NCBI RefSeq assembly: GCF_028649435.1
Contig: NZ_JAQSIN010000003.1
Source: Curvibacter microcysteis
GTDB lineage: Bacteria; Pseudomonadota; Gammaproteobacteria; Burkholderiales; Burkholderiaceae_C
DNA: 64,000 bases
Reading direction: 5' to 3' (one strand)
Below the pieces are notes generated by a model. That model saw only the letters and a program-made list of their open reading frames with translations, was not told the origin of the DNA and ran no database searches. The translations under genes and the position numbers were made by a program. Every line of letters begins with the position of its first letter. Position 1 is the first letter of the stretch. Below are positions 32,325 to 40,562 of this stretch, in pieces.

Positions 32325-33236
32325 ATGAACAAAATCGATTGGTTGAGCTTGGACGCCCGTTTGCTGCAACTGCTGGTGACGGTGGTGGACACGGGCAGCG
32401 TGACCGGCGCGGCGCAGCGCCTGGGCCTGACCCAGTCGGCCGTCAGCCACGGCCTGGACCGGCTGCGCGCCATCGTGGGCCAGGCCTTGTTCGTCAAATC
32501 GGGGCGCGGCATCGTGGCCACCGCGCAGGCCGAGTTGCTGGCGCGGCGCGCGCGCAGCCTGCTCGACGAGTTGCAGGCCTTCAGCGTGGCGGCGGGTTTT
32601 GAGCCAGCGCGCCTGCACACCTGCTTCACCATCGCTGCCAATGATTTGCAGCGCGATTTGCTGCTGCCGCCGCTGCTGCGCCGCCTGCGCGCCCAGGCCC
32701 CGGGGGTGAGCCTGCGCGTGATCAAGTCGGGCGCCCCGGGCCCGGCGCTGCTGCGCGACGAGCTGTGCCAATTGATCATCACGCCACGCCCGCCCGAGGG
32801 CTCGGACCTCTTGCAAAAGCGCTTGTTTGAAGACCGCTACGCCGTGTTCTACGACGAAGCGCAGCGCGCCGCCCCGCTCAGCCGGGCCGACTACCTGGCG
32901 GCCGACCATGTGTCGGTGCTGTATGAGCCCCGGCGTCAGCTGGACATCGACCAGTGGCTCATCGCTCAGGGCCTGGAGCGCCGCTTTGTGGCCCATGTGC
33001 CGGGCATGGCGGCCTTGGGCGCCATGCTGCGTGGCAGCGACTGGTTGGCCACCGCGCCTTCGCTGCTGGCGCGCCACAGCCTGCACGGCCTGGCCCAGGC
33101 CCCGGTGCCGCTGGCCACGCCGGCCATGCCGATGTACCAGGTCTGGCACCTGCGCCACCAGGGCGACCCGGTGCACCAATGGCTGCGCGCTGTCCTGGCG
33201 CAGGTGGTGGCCGAGGTCTTGCCGGCCTCGGCCTGA
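32325..33236 (+). CDS. LysR family regulator of the orphan dioxygenase operon
   Basis: A 303-residue LysR protein. The helix-turn-helix lies at about 10-67 (GSVTGAAQRLGLTQSAVSHGLDRLR), with the inducer-binding domain to the end. In type it resembles NodD/NahR-like activators, where the second half contains a low-complexity RRLRAQAP segment. It is divergent from the LigA2-LigB2-Bug operon and so probably activates it in response to an aromatic acid. The short shared region is AT-rich next to the ATG; an AGAT-N13-ATCT inverted repeat could be part of its site, but this is weak. It converges with a Bug gene 4 bp away. Confidence 0.9.
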   Translation: MNKIDWLSLDARLLQLLVTVVDTGSVTGAAQRLGLTQSAVSHGLDRLRAIVGQALFVKSGRGIVATAQAELLARRARSLLDELQAFSVAAGFEPARLHTCFTIAANDLQRDLLLPPLLRRLRAQAPGVSLRVIKSGAPGPALLRDELCQLIITPRPPEGSDLLQKRLFEDRYAVFYDEAQRAAPLSRADYLAADHVSVLYEPRRQLDIDQWLIAQGLERRFVAHVPGMAALGAMLRGSDWLATAPSLLARHSLHGLAQAPVPLATPAMPMYQVWHLRHQGDPVHQWLRAVLAQVVAEVLPASA

Positions 33237-33240
33237 GCGC

Positions 33241-34230
33241 TCATTCGGGCGTGATGCCCGCGCGGCGCACCACCTCGCCCCAGTGCTTGATTTCGCTGTT
33301 CAGCAGCTGACCCAGTTCGGCCGGCGTGCCGGCCTGGGGCTTGACGCCGAGCTTGAGCAAGGTGCTTTGCACTGTCGGCTGGGCCAGGGCTTCGCGCGCC
33401 GCCCAGTTCAGGCGTTCCAGCGTGCTCTGTGGCGTGCCGGCGGGGGCGGCCAGGGCGTTCCAGCTGTCCACCTCGTACTGCGGCAGGCCTTGCTCCTTGA
33501 CGGTGGGGACCTCGGGCAGGGCACTGAAGCGTTGCGGACCGGTCACGGCCAGCAAGCGCAGGGCCTGGGCCTGCACCTGGGGCAGCAGCGGGCTCAGGAT
33601 CTCGAAGCCCACATCCACCTCGCCGGCTCGCAAGGCCTGCAGCAAGGCGGGCGAGCCCTTGTAGGGCACGACCGTGGCGTCGATGCCCGCGCTCGATTTG
33701 AACCATTCGGCCGCCAGGTGCTGGGTGCTGCCCGGCGCGATGGTGCCCAGGGTCAGGCGCCCGGGCTGGGCGCGCGCGTAGGCCAGCAGCTCGGCCAGGG
33801 ACTTGAAGCGCGACGCCGCCGGCACGGCCAGCGCGAGGTCAAAAAAGCCCAGCGTGCTGATCGGCGTGAGCTGGCGCGTGACGTCAAACGGCAGCTTCTT
33901 GAACAGGTGCACACTGACCGCGCTGGCGTTGCTCATCAGCAGCAGGGTGTGGCCGTCGGGCACGGCTTGGACCACCAGGCCGGTGGCCACGATGCCGCCC
34001 GCGCCAGGGCGGTTGTCGATCACCACCGGCTGCTTGAGCAAGGCGCCCATGGCCTGGCCCACGGTGCGGGCGGTCAGGTCGGCCACCCCACCGGCCGCAA
34101 ATGGCACCATCAAGGTGATGGGCCGCTGGGGAAAGGCGTTTTGCGCCCGCACCGGGCCCGCGGCCCAGGCGCTGCTCAGCAGGCCGCCCAAGGCCCCGAG
34201 CACGGGGCGGCGGCGCAGGGCCGGGCTCAC
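33241..34230 (-). CDS. Bug family substrate-binding protein downstream of aldo/keto reductase
   Basis: A 329-residue periplasmic receptor with signal peptide (about 1-30, ending VRAQN). Motifs: FPQRPITLMVPFAAGGVAD, VIDNRPGAGGI, and PDGHTLLLMS. The GTG start at 34230 overlaps the aldo/keto reductase stop (GTGA), so translation is coupled to that gene. The pair lies behind the pmd operon. The ligand could be protocatechuate or a related aromatic acid, which is inferred from position. Confidence 0.88.
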   Translation of the reverse strand: MSPALRRRPVLGALGGLLSSAWAAGPVRAQNAFPQRPITLMVPFAAGGVADLTARTVGQAMGALLKQPVVIDNRPGAGGIVATGLVVQAVPDGHTLLLMSNASAVSVHLFKKLPFDVTRQLTPISTLGFFDLALAVPAASRFKSLAELLAYARAQPGRLTLGTIAPGSTQHLAAEWFKSSAGIDATVVPYKGSPALLQALRAGEVDVGFEILSPLLPQVQAQALRLLAVTGPQRFSALPEVPTVKEQGLPQYEVDSWNALAAPAGTPQSTLERLNWAAREALAQPTVQSTLLKLGVKPQAGTPAELGQLLNSEIKHWGEVVRRAGITPE

Positions 34231-35231
34231 GCGCCGAACTCCTCGGTGTCGATCTCCACCTGGTTGCCGGGGTTGTAGCGTGGGCCCTGGACGGTGTGGC
34301 GGTTGATGATCTGGTCCAGGCGCGCCATCTGCGCGGCGCTCAGCGTGACCTGCAGCGCGCCCAGGTTTTCTTCGAGGTGGTCGAGGCGCGTCGTGCCCGG
34401 GATCGGGATGATGTGTGGGGCGCGCTGCAGCAGCCAGGCCAGGGCCAACTGGGCCAGGCTGCAGCCGGCCTCGCGCGCCACCTCGGCCACGCCGTCGAGC
34501 AGGCCCAGGTTGGCGGCGTAGGTCGCGGGCGCGAAGCGCGGCATGGCGCGGCGGATGTCCTTGGCGTCGAAGGCGCTCACGTCGCGCACCTGGCCGGTCA
34601 GGAAGCCACGCGCCACCGGGCTGAAGGCGACAAAGGCCACCCCCAGTTCGGCGCAGGTGTCGAGCACCGCGATCTCGGGGTTGCGCGTCCACAGCGAGTA
34701 CTCGGTCTGCACGGCGGCGATGGGGTGCTCGGCGTGGGCGCGGCGCAAGGTGTGGGCCGAGACCTCGCTCAGGCCCACGCTGCGGATCTTGCCCGCGCGC
34801 ACCAGGTCGCCCAGGGCGCCGACCGATTCTTCGATCGGCACCTGTTTGTCCCAGCGGTGCAGGTAGTACAGGTCGATGACCTCGGTTTGCAGGCGGCGCA
34901 GGCTGTCTTCACAGGTGGCGCGCAGGGTCTCGGGGCGGCCGTCGATGACGCGCTTGACGCCGTCGGGAAAGCCCACGCCCTGCATGCCGCATTTGCTGGC
35001 CAGGGTGAATTTTTGGCGGTGCTTGGCCAGCACCTGGCCGACCAGGGTTTCGTTGGCGCCAAAGCCGTACAGCGCGGCGGTGTCGAACAGGGTCACGCCC
35101 AGGTCGAGCGCGCGCAGCAGCAGGCGCTCAGCGTCTTCCAACGAGGGCGGCTGGCCGTAGGCGTGGCTCAGGTTCATGCAGCCCAGGCCAATGGGGCTGA
35201 CTTGGAAGGGGCCAAGGGATCGGGTGGTCAT
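34227..35231 (-). CDS. Aldo/keto reductase
   Basis: A 334-residue NADPH-dependent AKR barrel enzyme. The catalytic tetrad is visible: Asp50, Tyr55 (FDTAALYG), Lys80 (ASKCG) and His125 (YYLHRWD). The C-terminal cofactor site reads IPIPGTTRLDHLEENLGA. This type reduces aldehydes or ketones. A role in aromatic aldehyde handling is possible because it follows the pmd genes, but it is not part of the known pathway. The ATG at 35231 has a GAGG ribosome site 8-11 nt before it. An intrinsic terminator ends 13 nt before the ATG, separating it from pmdC. Confidence 0.9.
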   Translation of the reverse strand: MTTRSLGPFQVSPIGLGCMNLSHAYGQPPSLEDAERLLLRALDLGVTLFDTAALYGFGANETLVGQVLAKHRQKFTLASKCGMQGVGFPDGVKRVIDGRPETLRATCEDSLRRLQTEVIDLYYLHRWDKQVPIEESVGALGDLVRAGKIRSVGLSEVSAHTLRRAHAEHPIAAVQTEYSLWTRNPEIAVLDTCAELGVAFVAFSPVARGFLTGQVRDVSAFDAKDIRRAMPRFAPATYAANLGLLDGVAEVAREAGCSLAQLALAWLLQRAPHIIPIPGTTRLDHLEENLGALQVTLSAAQMARLDQIINRHTVQGPRYNPGNQVEIDTEEFGA

Positions 35232-35243
35232 GCAGAGGTCCTC

Positions 35244-35277
35244 AAACAAAAACGGCCCCAGCGGGGGGCTGGAGCCG
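35244..35277 (-). terminator. Intrinsic terminator after pmdC
   Basis: On the minus strand a 10-bp stem with one G-U pair (35277-35268 with 35262-35253), loop CCCCC, is followed by TTTTTGTTT (35252-35244). It lies 20 bp after the pmdC stop and 13 nt before the aldo/keto reductase ATG. It should end the pmd operon, at least in part. Confidence 0.85.
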
Positions 35278-35296
35278 TGGTGGGGCAGATTGCCGC

Positions 35297-36262
35297 TCAG
35301 GCAGCGTTGAGTTGCTGCTCCAGATCGTGCAGCACTTGGTAGCAGGGCAGCACTTGGGCCACGCTGGAGTTGGGCTCGCGGCCTTCGCGGATGGCGGCGA
35401 AGAACTCACGGTCTTGCAGCTCGATGCCGTTCATGGACACATCCACTTGCGAGACATCGATCTTTTCTTCCTTACCATTGACCAGATCGTCGTAGCGGGC
35501 GATGTAGGTCGCGGTGTCGCCAATGTAGCGGAAGAAGGTGCCCAGCGGGCCGTCGTTGTTGAAGGACAGGCTCAGCGTGCAGATGGCGCCGTTGGCCGCC
35601 TTGAGCTGGATGCTCATGTCCATGGCGATGCCCAGGGTCGGGTGGATCGGGCCCTGGACGGCGTTGGCCTTCACGATGGGGCTGCCGCATTGGTAGGCGA
35701 ACAGGTCCACGGTGTGGGCGGCGTGGTGCCACAGCAGGTGGTCGGTCCAGCTGCGGGCCTGGCCCAGCGCGTTCATGTTGGTGCGGCGGAAGAAGTAGGT
35801 CTGCACATCCATTTGCTGGATGTTGAATTCACCGGCCTGGATCTTCTTGTGCACGTACTGGTGGCTGGGGTTGAAGCGGCGGGTGTGGCCGCACATGGCG
35901 ACCAGGCCGCTGCGCTTGGCCAGGGCCACGACTTCTTCGGCGTCCTTCCAGCTGTCGGCCAGCGGGATTTCGACCTGCACATGCTTGCCGGCCTTCAGGC
36001 AGGCCAGGCTTTGCGCGGCGTGCATCTGGGTCGGCGTGCACAGGATCACGGCGTCGACTTCAGGCAGGGCCAGGCTGTCGGCCAGGTCGGTGGTGACGTG
36101 ACCGATGCCGTACTTGGCCGCCACTTCGCGGGTCTTCTCGAGGTCGCGGCTGATCAGGGACACGACTTCCACGCCGTCGATGTTCTTGATGCCGTCCAGG
36201 TGCTTGATGCCAAAGGCACCGGCGCCCGCCAGGGCGACTTTGATGGTCTTGCTGTTGCTCAT
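35297..36262 (-). CDS. pmdC: 4-carboxy-2-hydroxymuconate-6-semialdehyde dehydrogenase
   Basis: A 321-residue Gfo/Idh/MocA-type NADP+ dehydrogenase (LigC of Sphingobium, PmdC of Comamonas). It oxidises the hemiacetal of the ring-cleavage product to 2-pyrone-4,6-dicarboxylate. The Rossmann loop is GAGAFGIKH, followed by the EIPLADSW motif and a C-terminal alpha/beta domain. Identity rests on length, family and the position directly after pmdAB. Its ATG overlaps the pmdB stop (ATGA), so the two are translationally coupled. It is the last gene of the operon, followed by a terminator. Confidence 0.93.
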   Translation of the reverse strand: MSNSKTIKVALAGAGAFGIKHLDGIKNIDGVEVVSLISRDLEKTREVAAKYGIGHVTTDLADSLALPEVDAVILCTPTQMHAAQSLACLKAGKHVQVEIPLADSWKDAEEVVALAKRSGLVAMCGHTRRFNPSHQYVHKKIQAGEFNIQQMDVQTYFFRRTNMNALGQARSWTDHLLWHHAAHTVDLFAYQCGSPIVKANAVQGPIHPTLGIAMDMSIQLKAANGAICTLSLSFNNDGPLGTFFRYIGDTATYIARYDDLVNGKEEKIDVSQVDVSMNGIELQDREFFAAIREGREPNSSVAQVLPCYQVLHDLEQQLNAA

Positions 36263-37119
36263 GCTTGGTTCTCCAGAATCAGGTGGCCCACGGCGGTGTT
36301 GGAGGCCGGGACGTGAAAGAAGCGGTGCTTGACGAGCGGCGGCTGGCTGCCACCGTTGACGTCGTCCATGGCGCCACGGGCGATCAGCCACATCACGAGT
36401 TCAATGCCCTCGGAGCCGGCTTCACGCACGTAGTCGATGTGCGGCACTTGGGACAGGCCATCGGGGTCGGCGATCAAGCGGTCCAGGAAGGCGTTGTCCC
36501 ATTCCTTGTTGATCAGGCCGGCGCGCGGGCCTTGCAGCTGGTGGCTCATGCCCCCGGTGCCCCAGATGTGCACGTTGAGGTTCTCGTCAAAGCTGTCCAC
36601 CGCCTTGCGGATCGCCTTGCCCAGGTTGTAGCAGCGGCGGCCCGAGGGCACGGGGTACTGCACCACGTTGACGGCGAAGGGGATGACGGGGCAGGGCCAG
36701 GCTTCGGGCTGGCCACACATCAGCGACAGCGGCACGGTCAGGCCGTGGTCCACGTCCATCTTGTTGACGATGGTCAGGTCGAAGTCGTCCTGGATCACGC
36801 TTTGCGCGATGTGGCTGGCCAGGTCGGGGTGGCCGATGACCTTGGGCACCGGGCGCGGGCCCCAGCCTTCGTCAGCGGGTTGGTACTCGGCCGCGGTGCC
36901 GATGGCGAAGGTCGGGATCATCTCCAGGCTGAAGGCCGTGGCGTGGTCGTTGTAGACCAGGAAGATGACGTCGGGCTGGTTGTCCTTCATCCATTGCTTG
37001 GAGTACTCGTAGCCCTTGAACAGGGGCTGCCAGTAGGCCTCCTCGGTCTTGCCGAGGTCAATGGCCGCGCCAATCGCGGGGACGTGGGAGGTGAAGACGG
37101 ATGCGGTGATCTTGGCCAT
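36259..37119 (-). CDS. pmdB: Protocatechuate 4,5-dioxygenase beta subunit
   Basis: The 286-residue catalytic subunit (LigB type). It cleaves protocatechuate between C4 and C5 with O2. Iron ligands His12 (TSHVPAIG), His59 (YNDHA) and Glu240 (GIELVMW) and catalytic His193 (GTGGMSHQL) are all present. The length is close to the 302 residues of LigB. The start at 37119 (MAKITASVF) follows the pmdA stop by one base. The partner is PmdA just upstream. A paralogue at 31001-31837 may act on a different substrate. Confidence 0.95.
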   Translation of the reverse strand: MAKITASVFTSHVPAIGAAIDLGKTEEAYWQPLFKGYEYSKQWMKDNQPDVIFLVYNDHATAFSLEMIPTFAIGTAAEYQPADEGWGPRPVPKVIGHPDLASHIAQSVIQDDFDLTIVNKMDVDHGLTVPLSLMCGQPEAWPCPVIPFAVNVVQYPVPSGRRCYNLGKAIRKAVDSFDENLNVHIWGTGGMSHQLQGPRAGLINKEWDNAFLDRLIADPDGLSQVPHIDYVREAGSEGIELVMWLIARGAMDDVNGGSQPPLVKHRFFHVPASNTAVGHLILENQA

Positions 37120-37120
37120 G

Positions 37121-37558
37121 TCAGGCTTTCTGGTGGGCGCTGCCCTGGGGTTGTCGGTGGGCTTGGGCGTCGCCGTCTTCACCGATGTAGCGGTTGCCTT
37201 CGGCGGAGCGGCCCCCGTTGATCATCATGTCGCGGTATTCGGCTTCGGTCATGCCGGTCATGGAACCTGCCATTTGCTGGAAGCTCTTGCCGTCGGTGGC
37301 GCCGATCTTGGCCAGGAAGTAGATGTTGCCGCCTGCCGCGATGCAGCGGTTCAGGTCGCGCGTGAGCACGCCCTGTTTCTGCTCTTCGGTCATCGCCCAT
37401 TCGTCGAGGTAGGCGCGCTCATCGGCCTTGAAGCGCGCGCGGTTGTCGGCCTTCATCAAAGACATGCAGAACTGGTTGAGCCAGTAGCCTTTGCGCGATT
37501 GCTCCGCGTCAAAGATGGTCGTGCCGGGCACGTCCAGGTAGGGTTTATCGAGTGCCAT
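37121..37558 (-). CDS. pmdA: Protocatechuate 4,5-dioxygenase alpha subunit
   Basis: The 145-residue small subunit (LigA type) of the extradiol dioxygenase. Signature regions are LDVPGTTIFDAEQSRKGYWL, the ADERAYLDEW helix and AAGGNIYFLAKIG. The C-terminal tail after about 125 is polar and rich in Q and H. The ATG at 37558 comes one base after the pmdD stop, and the stop comes one base before pmdB. The tight packing suggests a single messenger and equal amounts of both subunits. Confidence 0.95.
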   Translation of the reverse strand: MALDKPYLDVPGTTIFDAEQSRKGYWLNQFCMSLMKADNRARFKADERAYLDEWAMTEEQKQGVLTRDLNRCIAAGGNIYFLAKIGATDGKSFQQMAGSMTGMTEAEYRDMMINGGRSAEGNRYIGEDGDAQAHRQPQGSAHQKA

Positions 37559-37559
37559 T

Positions 37560-38492
37560 TCAAATTTCCTCGGGCCAGTAGAGGCGCATGGGGTTGCTGA
37601 CCAGCAATTTTTGCTGCAACTCAGCCGTCGGCGCAATGTGCGGGATGAAGTCCACCAGCAGGCCATCGTCGGGCATGTGGTCCTTGAGGTTGGGGTGCGG
37701 CCAGTCGGTGCCCCACAGCACGCGGTCGGGGAACTCTTCCACCACGCGCTTGGCGAAGGGGATCACGTCGGTGTAGGCATTTTGTTCGCCGTTCAGGGCC
37801 TTGGGGCCGCTGACGCTCAGGCGCTCGGGGCAGCTCACCTTGCTCCACACATTGCTGTGCTCGCGCATGAACTTCAGGAACAACTGGAACTCGGGGCCGT
37901 CGATGGGCTTGGTGACGTCGGGGCGACCCATGTGGTCGACCACCACGGTGGTGGGCAGGGCGGTGAAGAAGTCCCACAGCTCGGGCAGGTCGACCGCCTC
38001 GAAGTAGATCACCACATGCCAGCCCCACTTGGCAATGCGGCCCGCGATCTCCAGCAGCTCGTCCTTGGGCGTGAAGTCGACCAGGCGCTTGACGAAGTTG
38101 AAGCGCACGCCGCGCACACCGGCGTCGTGCATGGCCTGGATCTCTTCGTCGCTCACGCTGCGCTTGACTGTGGCCACGCCGCGTGCCTTGCCGTTGGCGT
38201 TGACCAGGGCGTCGATCATGGCGCGGTTGTCGGCGCCGTGGCAGGTGGCCTGCACCACCACGTTGCGGGCAAAGCCGAGGTGGTCGCGCAGGGCGTAGAG
38301 CTGGGCCTTGCTGGCGTCGCAGGGGGTGTACTTGCGCTCGGGGGCGTAGGGGAATTCGGCACCGGGGCCGAACACGTGGCAGTGCGCGTCGACGCTGCCC
38401 ACGGGCAGTTGAAAACGGGGCTGGCTCGGACCTTCGTACCAGTCCAGCCAGCCGGAGGTCTTGGTGAATTCGCCTGTGGTGGGTTTGCTCAT
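37560..38492 (-). CDS. pmdD: 2-pyrone-4,6-dicarboxylate hydrolase
   Basis: A 310-residue amidohydrolase-superfamily lactonase (LigI). It opens the pyrone ring to 4-oxalomesaconate without needing a divalent metal. The barrel start is SVDAHCHVFGPG, with VVDHMGRPD later, and the catalytic aspartate lies in WGTDWPHPN near the C-terminus. The length matches LigI (about 293) with a longer N-terminus that contains GWLDWYEG. It lies just upstream of pmdA and after a 113-bp gap from pmdF. Confidence 0.95.
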   Translation of the reverse strand: MSKPTTGEFTKTSGWLDWYEGPSQPRFQLPVGSVDAHCHVFGPGAEFPYAPERKYTPCDASKAQLYALRDHLGFARNVVVQATCHGADNRAMIDALVNANGKARGVATVKRSVSDEEIQAMHDAGVRGVRFNFVKRLVDFTPKDELLEIAGRIAKWGWHVVIYFEAVDLPELWDFFTALPTTVVVDHMGRPDVTKPIDGPEFQLFLKFMREHSNVWSKVSCPERLSVSGPKALNGEQNAYTDVIPFAKRVVEEFPDRVLWGTDWPHPNLKDHMPDDGLLVDFIPHIAPTAELQQKLLVSNPMRLYWPEEI

Positions 38493-38605
38493 GTCAGTCT
38501 CTTGGGGGTGAGCGCCCGACCGGGGTGTGTGGCTGAACCGGTCAGGCGGGCAAAGGGGAGGGCGGCCGGCCCAGGGCCTGCGGCCCGGGGCGCGGCGGCG
38601 CGGGT

Positions 38606-39289
38606 TCAGTCGATGTACTTGAGGCCGGCGGCGGCCAGCGGCTCGCGCATCTTGTACATGTCCAGGCCCAGCACGCCGCTGGCCAGCTTGGCGCGCTTTT
38701 CGCCTTCAAACGATTCGCGCTTGGTGGCGGCGGCCAGGGTCTCGGCGGCACGGGCGGCGGGCACGCAGACCACGCCGTCGTCGTCGGCCACGATCACGTC
38801 GCCCGGCGTCACCAGCATGCCGGCACAGACCACGGGGATGTTGACCGAGCCCAGCGTGGCCTTGATCGTGCCCTTGCTGCTGATGGCCTTGCTCCAGACC
38901 GGGAAGTTCATCTCTTGCAGGGTGGACACATCACGCACGCCGGCGTCGATGATCAGCGCGCGCGCGCCACGGGCCTGGAAGCTGGTGGCCAGCAGGTCGC
39001 CAAAGTAGCCGTCGGTGCACTCGGCGGTGACGGCGGCGACCACGATGTCGCCGGGCTGAATCTGCTCCGCCGCGACGTGCATCATCCAGTTGTCGCCGGG
39101 CTGCAGCAGCACGGTGACGGCCGTGCCCGACACCTTCTGGCCCGCGTAAATGGGGCGCATGTAGGGCTTCAACAGGCCGACGCGGCCCATGGCCTCGTGC
39201 ACGGTGGCGCTGCCCAGGGCGGCGAGGCCATCGGCGGCGGCGCGGTCGGCGCGGGTGATGTTGCGGTAGACAACTCCGAGTTCGTACAT
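38606..39289 (-). CDS. pmdF: 4-carboxy-4-hydroxy-2-oxoadipate/HMG aldolase
   Basis: A 227-residue class II aldolase (LigK/RraA-like fold). It splits 4-carboxy-4-hydroxy-2-oxoadipate into pyruvate and oxaloacetate, the last step of the route. The motifs GDIVVAAVTAECTDGYFGDL, the arginine and aspartate of RALIIDAGVRD, and DDDGVVCVP are characteristic; the Arg-Asp pair binds pyruvate and metal. The RraA name should not be transferred. It is separated from pmdE by 169 bp that contain a large inverted repeat. Confidence 0.94.
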   Translation of the reverse strand: MYELGVVYRNITRADRAAADGLAALGSATVHEAMGRVGLLKPYMRPIYAGQKVSGTAVTVLLQPGDNWMMHVAAEQIQPGDIVVAAVTAECTDGYFGDLLATSFQARGARALIIDAGVRDVSTLQEMNFPVWSKAISSKGTIKATLGSVNIPVVCAGMLVTPGDVIVADDDGVVCVPAARAAETLAAATKRESFEGEKRAKLASGVLGLDMYKMREPLAAAGLKYID

Positions 39290-39339
39290 GTCTTGATTCC
39301 CAAGTGTGTTCAGTGGTTGAAGAGGGGGCGGAAGGGGCG

Positions 39340-39425
39340 GAGGCCGGGGTGAGCGCTTGGCTCCGTGTCCCCCGCCCGCTTGGCGGGCTCCTCCTTGACC
39401 TGCGCCAAACGCTCACCCCGGCCTC
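39340..39425. repeat. Nested inverted repeat between pmdE and pmdF
   Basis: Two 22-bp arms (39340-39361 and 39404-39425) match as an inverted repeat with one mismatch. The 42-bp centre holds a second perfect hairpin (GCCCGC 39374-39379, GCGGGC 39383-39388). No T-tract follows. It could be a REP or MITE-like element, or an operon-internal RNA structure. The surrounding 169-bp gap has no gene. Confidence 0.75.
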
Positions 39426-39458
39426 TTGCGACGACAGGGCGGGCGCGCTCGCTCGAAA

Positions 39459-40487
39459 TTACTTTCCCTTGGCTTTCAACTGCGCGTCCAGGCGCGGGAA
39501 GACGCGGCGGGCGTTGCCCTCAAACACCTTGTAGCGGTCGGCCTCGCTGAGGTTGGGGGTGGCGGCGACGTAGCGCTTGGTGTCGTCGTAGTAGTGGCCG
39601 GTTTCGGGGTCGATGCCGCGCACGGCGCCAATCATCTCGCTGGCGAACAGGATGTTGTCGACCGGGATCACCTTGGTCAGCAGGTCGATGCCCGGCTGGT
39701 GGTAGACGCAGGTGTCAAAGAAGATGTTGTTCAGCAGGTGGTCCTTGAGCAGCGGCTTCTTGAGCTCTTGCGCCAGACCACGGAAACGGCCCCAGTGGTA
39801 GGGCACGGCGCCGCCGCCGTGCGGGATCAGGAACTTCAGCGTCGGGAAGTCCTTGAACAAGTCGCTGGTCAGGCACTGCATGAAGGCCGTGGTGTCGGCG
39901 TTCAGGTAGTGCGCGCCGGTGGTGTGGAAGCAGCTGTTGCAGCTGGTGCTGACGTGGATCATGGCCGGGATGTCGTACTCGACCATCTTTTCGTAGATGG
40001 GGTACCAGTGGCGGTCGGACAGCGGCGGGCTGGTCCAGTGGCCACCCGACGGATCGGGGTTCAGGTTGATGCCCACATTGCCGAATTGCTCGACGCACTT
40101 GACCAGTTCCGGGATGCAGGTCGCCGGGTCCACGCCAGGCGACTGCGGCAGCATGGCGGCGGGGATGAAGTGGTCGGGGAACAGCTCAGCCACGCGGAAG
40201 CACAGCTCGTTGCAGATCGCGGCCCAGGTGCTTGAGGTTTCGAAGTCGCCGATGTGGTGCGCCATGAAGCTGGCGCGCGGGCTGAAGATGGTCAGGTCGG
40301 AGCCGCGCTCCTTCATGAGCTTGAGCTGGTTGGTCTCGATCGATTCGCGCAGTTCGTCGTCGCTGATCTTCAGCTCCGAGGCCTTGGGGGCCTTGCTCGG
40401 GTCTTTCAGGGCGGCGATTTGCAGGTCGCGCCAAGCGCCCAGGGCGGCCGGGGCAGTGGTGTAGTGGCCGTGTACGTCGATGATCAT
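39459..40487 (-). CDS. pmdE: 4-oxalomesaconate hydratase
   Basis: A 342-residue amidohydrolase-superfamily hydratase (LigJ). It adds water to 4-oxalomesaconate (enol) to give 4-carboxy-4-hydroxy-2-oxoadipate. The metal-binding start is MIIDVHGHYTTAP, followed by FSPRASFMAHHIG, NLNPDPSGGHW, the HVSTSC strand and FASEMIGAVRG near the end. The length is that of LigJ (341). The ATG at 40487 has a GGAG ribosome site about 8 nt before it. It follows pmdU by 75 bp. Confidence 0.95.
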   Translation of the reverse strand: MIIDVHGHYTTAPAALGAWRDLQIAALKDPSKAPKASELKISDDELRESIETNQLKLMKERGSDLTIFSPRASFMAHHIGDFETSSTWAAICNELCFRVAELFPDHFIPAAMLPQSPGVDPATCIPELVKCVEQFGNVGINLNPDPSGGHWTSPPLSDRHWYPIYEKMVEYDIPAMIHVSTSCNSCFHTTGAHYLNADTTAFMQCLTSDLFKDFPTLKFLIPHGGGAVPYHWGRFRGLAQELKKPLLKDHLLNNIFFDTCVYHQPGIDLLTKVIPVDNILFASEMIGAVRGIDPETGHYYDDTKRYVAATPNLSEADRYKVFEGNARRVFPRLDAQLKAKGK

Positions 40488-40562
40488 CGGTCGGTCTCCA
40501 GAGGGGTCTTCAGGGGTGTTGAGGGGGACGCGGCCGGGCATGGCCCAGCCGTGGCAGCAGGT

